DNA of 8,573 bases, from NCBI GenBank assembly GCA_019348365.1, contig JAHWJO010000174.1, positions 1-8,573 of the forward strand, in the 5' to 3' direction. The translations under genes and the position numbers were made by a program. The notes under the pieces were generated by a model, which was given only the letters and a program-made list of their open reading frames with translations, was not told the DNA's origin and did not search any database. This document shows positions 6,104 to 8,573 of the stretch, piece by piece. Position 1 is the first letter of the stretch. Every line of letters starts with the position of its first letter. The stretch comes from Armatimonadota bacterium (GTDB lineage: Bacteria; Armatimonadota; DTGP01; JAHWJO01).

Positions 6104-7165
6104 TCAGTGGCCGTTGATCGAGCGGCTGCTGATCAGGTTCTCGCGGAGAACGGGGGAGACGTCCCACTCCTCCAGCACGCGGCTTGTTCCCATGACCACA
6201 CATGTCATGGGATCTTTGGCGACGTGGACCGGCATTTCGGTGCGGGAGGCGATGAGCTGGTCGAGGCCGCGCAGCATGGCGCCGCCGCCCGCGAGCACAA
6301 TCCCCCGCTCGATGATGTCCGAAGCGAGCTCCGGCGGGGTCGCTTCCAGCGTCGCCTTCACCGCCTCCACGATGGAGTTCACCGGCTCCGCGATGGCTTC
6401 TCGGATCCCTTCGGAGGTGATGGTCGCGGTGCGCGGCAGGCGGTGGACGAGGTCCAGCCCGCTCACCTCCATCGCTCGCTCCGGCTCCATCGGGTAGGCG
6501 GAGCCGATCTCGATCTTCACCGCTTCCGCCGTCCGCACGCCGATCATCAAATTATAGGTCCGCCGAACGTAGTTGACAATGGACTCGTCGATCTCGTCCC
6601 CGGCGATGCGGATCGAGCGGCTGACGACGATCCCGCCGAGCGAGATGACGGCGATCTCGGAGGTGCCCCCGCCGATGTCCACGATCATGCTGCCGGTCGG
6701 GTCCTCGACGGGGAGGCCCGCTCCGATGGCGGCGGCGTACGGCTCTTCGATCAGGTACGCCTCCTTCGCCCCGGCCCGCTTCGCCGAATCCAGCACCGCG
6801 CGCTTCTCCACCTCCGTTACGCCGGAGGGCACGCCGACGATGATGTTCGGGCGGAAGACGCCCTTCCGCCGCTGGACCTTCTGGATCATCCAGCCGAGCA
6901 TCTTCTCGGTCTGATCGAAGTCGGCGATGACTCCGTCCTTGAGGGGCCGCACGGCGATGATGTTGCTGGGGGTGCGCCCGATCATCCGCTTGGCATCATC
7001 TCCCACCGCGAGCACCTTCTTGGTGTGGCTGTTGATGGCGACTACCGACGGCTCCCGGAGGAGGATGCCCCGCCCCTGAACGTGAACGAGCGTGTTCGCC
7101 GTCCCCAGGTCCACTCCCATGTTCCGTACGAACCGGGAAGTAACGTTACGTATCAACCACCCCAT
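6104..7165 (-). CDS. mreB: Rod shape-determining protein MreB (bacterial actin)
   Basis: The protein has 353 residues, slightly above the usual 335-350. The actin-fold ATP-binding motifs are all present: phosphate-1 GVDLGTANT (17-25), the GVPSGVTEVEKRAV segment (111-124), phosphate-2 IVDIGGGTSEIAV (161-173) and the adenosine motif GIVLAGGGAML (288-298). The first 15 residues (GWLIRNVTSRFVRN) look like a membrane-binding amphipathic helix and explain the extra length. MreB polymerises under the membrane and orients MreC/MreD, RodA and PBP2 during side-wall synthesis. ATG at 7165 is preceded by GGGGAG at a spacing of 6 (7172-7177), which favours it over the internal ATG at residue 16. It is first in the mreB-mreC-mreD operon, but a 179-bp gap with inverted repeats separates it from mreC, so stoichiometry may be set there. 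An open plus-strand frame across it is a shadow. Confidence 0.98.
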   Translation of the reverse strand: MGWLIRNVTSRFVRNMGVDLGTANTLVHVQGRGILLREPSVVAINSHTKKVLAVGDDAKRMIGRTPSNIIAVRPLKDGVIADFDQTEKMLGWMIQKVQRRKGVFRPNIIVGVPSGVTEVEKRAVLDSAKRAGAKEAYLIEEPYAAAIGAGLPVEDPTGSMIVDIGGGTSEIAVISLGGIVVSRSIRIAGDEIDESIVNYVRRTYNLMIGVRTAEAVKIEIGSAYPMEPERAMEVSGLDLVHRLPRTATITSEGIREAIAEPVNSIVEAVKATLEATPPELASDIIERGIVLAGGGAMLRGLDQLIASRTEMPVHVAKDPMTCVVMGTSRVLEEWDVSPVLRENLISSRSINGH

Positions 7166-7185
7166 GAAAGACTCCCCGTTGTGCG

Positions 7186-7217
7186 GTTATAATGGTGGCG
7201 TGAGGGGGCCTTCCCAA
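7186..7217 (-). promoter_or_regulatory. Candidate mreB promoter
   Basis: On the minus strand, TTGGGA (7217-7212) is followed after 16 bp by CATTAT (7195-7190). An overlapping TATAAC (7191-7186) is a better -10, but at a spacing of 20. Either would start transcription about 12-20 bases before the ATG, leaving a short leader that still contains the GGGGAG ribosome site. This is a consensus match only. Confidence 0.3.
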
Positions 7218-7235
7218 CCGAATGAAAGCGGTGAG

Positions 7236-7263
7236 CCCGCGAGATCCCCTGGGGAATCGCGGG
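7236..7263. other. Interrupted hairpin upstream of mreB
   Basis: CCCGCGA (7236-7242) pairs with TCGCGGG (7257-7263), 7 bp. An internal loop follows, then an inner CCC/GGG pairing. It lies upstream of the predicted mreB promoter, so it would be transcribed only from a more distal start or on the plus strand. Its role is unknown. Confidence 0.4.
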
Positions 7264-7640
7264 ATTCATCCGGGCGGAACTCCGGAGAACGAAGCGGAAG
7301 GGAGATCGAAACCCGATGACGTACGAGGAGTGAGCGCGTTTGAGAGGAGCGCCTGCTGCCGACCCCGACCTCTTTAGCTTTCCACGCGGCGGTTCGGATT
7401 CCTCCTGCCGGCATCCGGCTTTTAGCGAGATCGACCGCCCGCTCTTCACGGGTCCTCGGACAGGTTTCGCCTGATGTATCGAAAATGTCATCTCTGAATC
7501 GATTATTCCTTATTTTAGGGGGGGTCGGCTGGGAGGAGGGCGATATTCGGAACGTTTCTCCGGAATCTGAACAGACGGATCAGGAGAGGCGCTTCAATGG
7601 GTATGACACCGTCGGGGGAGCGAAGTTGAAGTCGTCTCGA

Positions 7641-7668
7641 TGCACAACGGCGCCTGCCGCCTCATAAT
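7641..7668 (+). promoter_or_regulatory. Candidate larA promoter
   Basis: TGCACA (7641-7646) and CATAAT (7663-7668) are spaced by 16 bp; the -35 is a 4/6 match and the -10 a 5/6 match. The predicted start is near 7675, giving a leader of about 65 bases. A closer TATATT at 7715-7720 would start transcription inside the ribosome site and is less likely. Confidence 0.3.
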
Positions 7669-7680
7669 CTTTATCAATTT

Positions 7681-7697
7681 ATGATCTGCATGATCAT
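7681..7697. promoter_or_regulatory. Palindromic operator candidate in front of larA
   Basis: ATGATC (7681-7686), TGCAT, and GATCAT (7692-7697) form a perfect 6-bp-arm inverted repeat with a 5-bp spacer, 17 bp in all. It lies just downstream of the candidate transcription start, a typical repressor position. No known regulator consensus is matched. Confidence 0.35.
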
Positions 7698-7723
7698 CGG
7701 CAGAACTGCCTCTATATATTAAC

Positions 7724-7730
7724 GAGAAGG
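7724..7730 (+). promoter_or_regulatory. Ribosome binding site of the LarA-family gene
   Basis: GAGAAGG lies 9 bases before the ATG at 7740. It supports that start. Confidence 0.55.
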
Positions 7731-7739
7731 TAGGCTCAC

Positions 7740-8573
7740 ATGGAAGTTACTTTGAATTACGGCCGGGAAGGGTTGACGGTTCGGGTCCCGGAGGAGCGAC
7801 TGGCCGGGGTGCTCCGGCTCCGGCCCGTCCCTCCCCTGCCCGATCCCGCAGCGGCGGTGGAAGACGCGCTCCGCTCTCCCCTGGGGGCCCCGCCGTTGGA
7901 GGAGATCGCGCGGGGGCGGAAAGACGCGGTCATCGTCCTGTGCGACGTGACCCGCCCCGTGCCGAACGAGCTGCTGTTGCGGCCCCTTCTGGAAACGCTG
8001 CACCGGGCCGGGTTGTCACGCGAGCAGATCACCCTCCTCATCGCGACGGGGCTCCACCGCCCCAACCTCGGCGCGGAGCTGGAGGAGATGATCGGGGCGG
8101 ACCTCGCGCGGGAGTACCGGGTGGTCAACCATGCGGGCCGGGACGACGATTCCCACGCCGACCTCGGCTTCACGCAAAGCGGCACCCCCGTCATGATCGA
8201 CCGGACGTACGTGGAGGCGGACCTGAAGATCCTCACCGGCCTGGTGGAACCGCATTTGATGGCGGGGTACTCCGGGGGGAGGAAGGTGATCTGCCCCGGC
8301 CTGGGCTCGTGGCGCACGGTGAGCGTCCTCCACAGCCCGAAGTTTCTGGAACACCCCGCCTGCACCGCCGGGCGGCTCGCGGGCAACCCCCTCCACCGCG
8401 AGCTGCTGGAGATCGCCCGCATGGCCGGTGTGGATTTCGTGGTGAACGTCACGCTCGACAGCGAGCGGCGGGTGACGGGAGTCTTCGCCGGGGAATTGGA
8501 GGAGTCCCACCGGGCGGGAGTGGCGAAAGTGGAGGAAGCGGCGAAGGTCCCGATCCCCGAACCGGCGGACGTG
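7740..8573 (+). CDS. larA: LarA-family nickel-pincer enzyme, probable lactate or 2-hydroxyacid racemase/epimerase (5' part, runs off right edge)
   Basis: The first 278 residues are in the window, with no stop; the family is usually about 420-430 long. The N-terminal LarA (DUF2088) domain is intact with all visible active-site positions: D69 and R72 in CDVTRPVPN, H106 in ATGLHRP, H172 in EPHLMAGYSGGRK, K182 at the end of that motif, and H198. Lactobacillus plantarum LarA uses D72, R75, H108, H174, K184 and H200. The K-to-H distance of 16 and the H-to-K distance of 10 are preserved exactly. K182 should hold the nickel-pincer nucleotide covalently and H198 should ligate nickel; H106 and H172 are the proton-transfer pair. 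Many LarA homologues act on 2-hydroxyacids other than lactate, so the substrate is open. It is a cytoplasmic enzyme that needs LarB/LarC/LarE for cofactor synthesis; none is in this window. It is divergent from mreB. Confidence 0.9.
   Translation, partial: MEVTLNYGREGLTVRVPEERLAGVLRLRPVPPLPDPAAAVEDALRSPLGAPPLEEIARGRKDAVIVLCDVTRPVPNELLLRPLLETLHRAGLSREQITLLIATGLHRPNLGAELEEMIGADLAREYRVVNHAGRDDDSHADLGFTQSGTPVMIDRTYVEADLKILTGLVEPHLMAGYSGGRKVICPGLGSWRTVSVLHSPKFLEHPACTAGRLAGNPLHRELLEIARMAGVDFVVNVTLDSERRVTGVFAGELEESHRAGVAKVEEAAKVPIPEPADV

Larger units (their letters stand above)
7194..7739. other. Non-coding divergent region between mreB and larA
   Basis: The intergenic region runs 7166-7739 in all; this entry covers the part beyond the mreB start-proximal signals. 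Open frames here (a 60-residue plus-strand frame at 7485-7667 and minus-strand frames at 7153-7491 and 7187-7414) have no recognisable features, and I do not call them genes. The left half is G+C-rich with several short hairpins. The strongest are CCCGCGA/TCGCGGG at 7236-7263 and GCCGG-CAT-CCGGC at 7407-7419, the latter followed by TTTT. I compared it by eye with common riboswitch cores, T-box, 6S, SRP, tmRNA and RNase P and saw no match. The right part is more A+T-rich and holds the larA control signals. Confidence 0.6.

Noticed and set aside
6107..7192. 361-residue plus-strand open frame
   Set aside because: It is antisense to mreB over its whole length and rich in Asp/His/Arg; a codon-bias shadow.
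7188..7193. Perfect TATAAT on the plus strand near the mreB start
   Set aside because: No -35 at a workable distance on the plus strand and no clear product. The same bases are better read as part of the mreB -10 region on the minus strand.
7407..7423. GCCGG-CAT-CCGGC-TTTT as an intrinsic terminator
   Set aside because: The stem is only 5 bp and the T-run 4. No gene on the plus strand ends nearby, so I do not call it a terminator.
7485..7667. 60-residue plus-strand open frame upstream of larA
   Set aside because: No ribosome site, no recognisable domain, and it ends in the larA promoter region.

Overview
The window is G+C-rich (roughly two thirds by eye) and bacterial. It carries six recognisable protein genes, two of them cut by the window edges, and no tRNA, rRNA, CRISPR array or transposase that I can see. 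The gene set (endonuclease-type MutL with no MutH-like motif, MreBCD for cell shape, a secreted GHL10/DUF187 glycoside hydrolase, a LarA-family nickel enzyme) and the short period-7 tandem repeats suggest a free-living, rod-shaped bacterium of a deep-branching, high-GC phylum. Armatimonadota or a Chloroflexota-like lineage are my best guesses, but this is inference and not strongly supported.

Layout, left to right. 1-1179 (minus): 5' part of a secreted GHL10-family glycosidase running off the left edge. 1180-1540: non-coding, with a perfect 10-bp GC hairpin. 1541-2377 (minus): membrane-anchored YkuE-like metallophosphoesterase. 2378-2536: divergent promoter region with a tandem 11-bp repeat overlapping an extended -10 for mutL. 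2537-4570 (plus): mutL, whose disordered linker contains two different 7-bp tandem arrays. 4578-5126, 5130-5924 and 6104-7165 (minus): mreD, mreC and mreB, transcribed in the order mreB-mreC-mreD and convergent with mutL across only 7 bp. 7166-7739: a 574-bp non-coding divergent region between mreB and larA. 7740-8573 (plus): 5' part of a LarA-family gene running off the right edge.

How the genes work together. MreB filaments, MreC and MreD form the elongasome core that guides side-wall peptidoglycan synthesis. The usual downstream partners mrdA/PBP2 and rodA are absent here because mutL faces the operon. The GHL10 enzyme and the metallophosphoesterase may also act at the envelope, but nothing links them to mreBCD except proximity. 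MutL is the mismatch-repair endonuclease/ATPase.

The most interesting material is not a new protein system but the repeats. Three unrelated heptamer families occur within 2.6 kb. One is inside mutL, where loss of one unit would shift the frame and remove the nuclease domain. Another is a pair of inverted arrays filling the ends of the mreB-mreC gap, where the mRNA could fold into a 34-bp stem ending ten bases from the mreC start.
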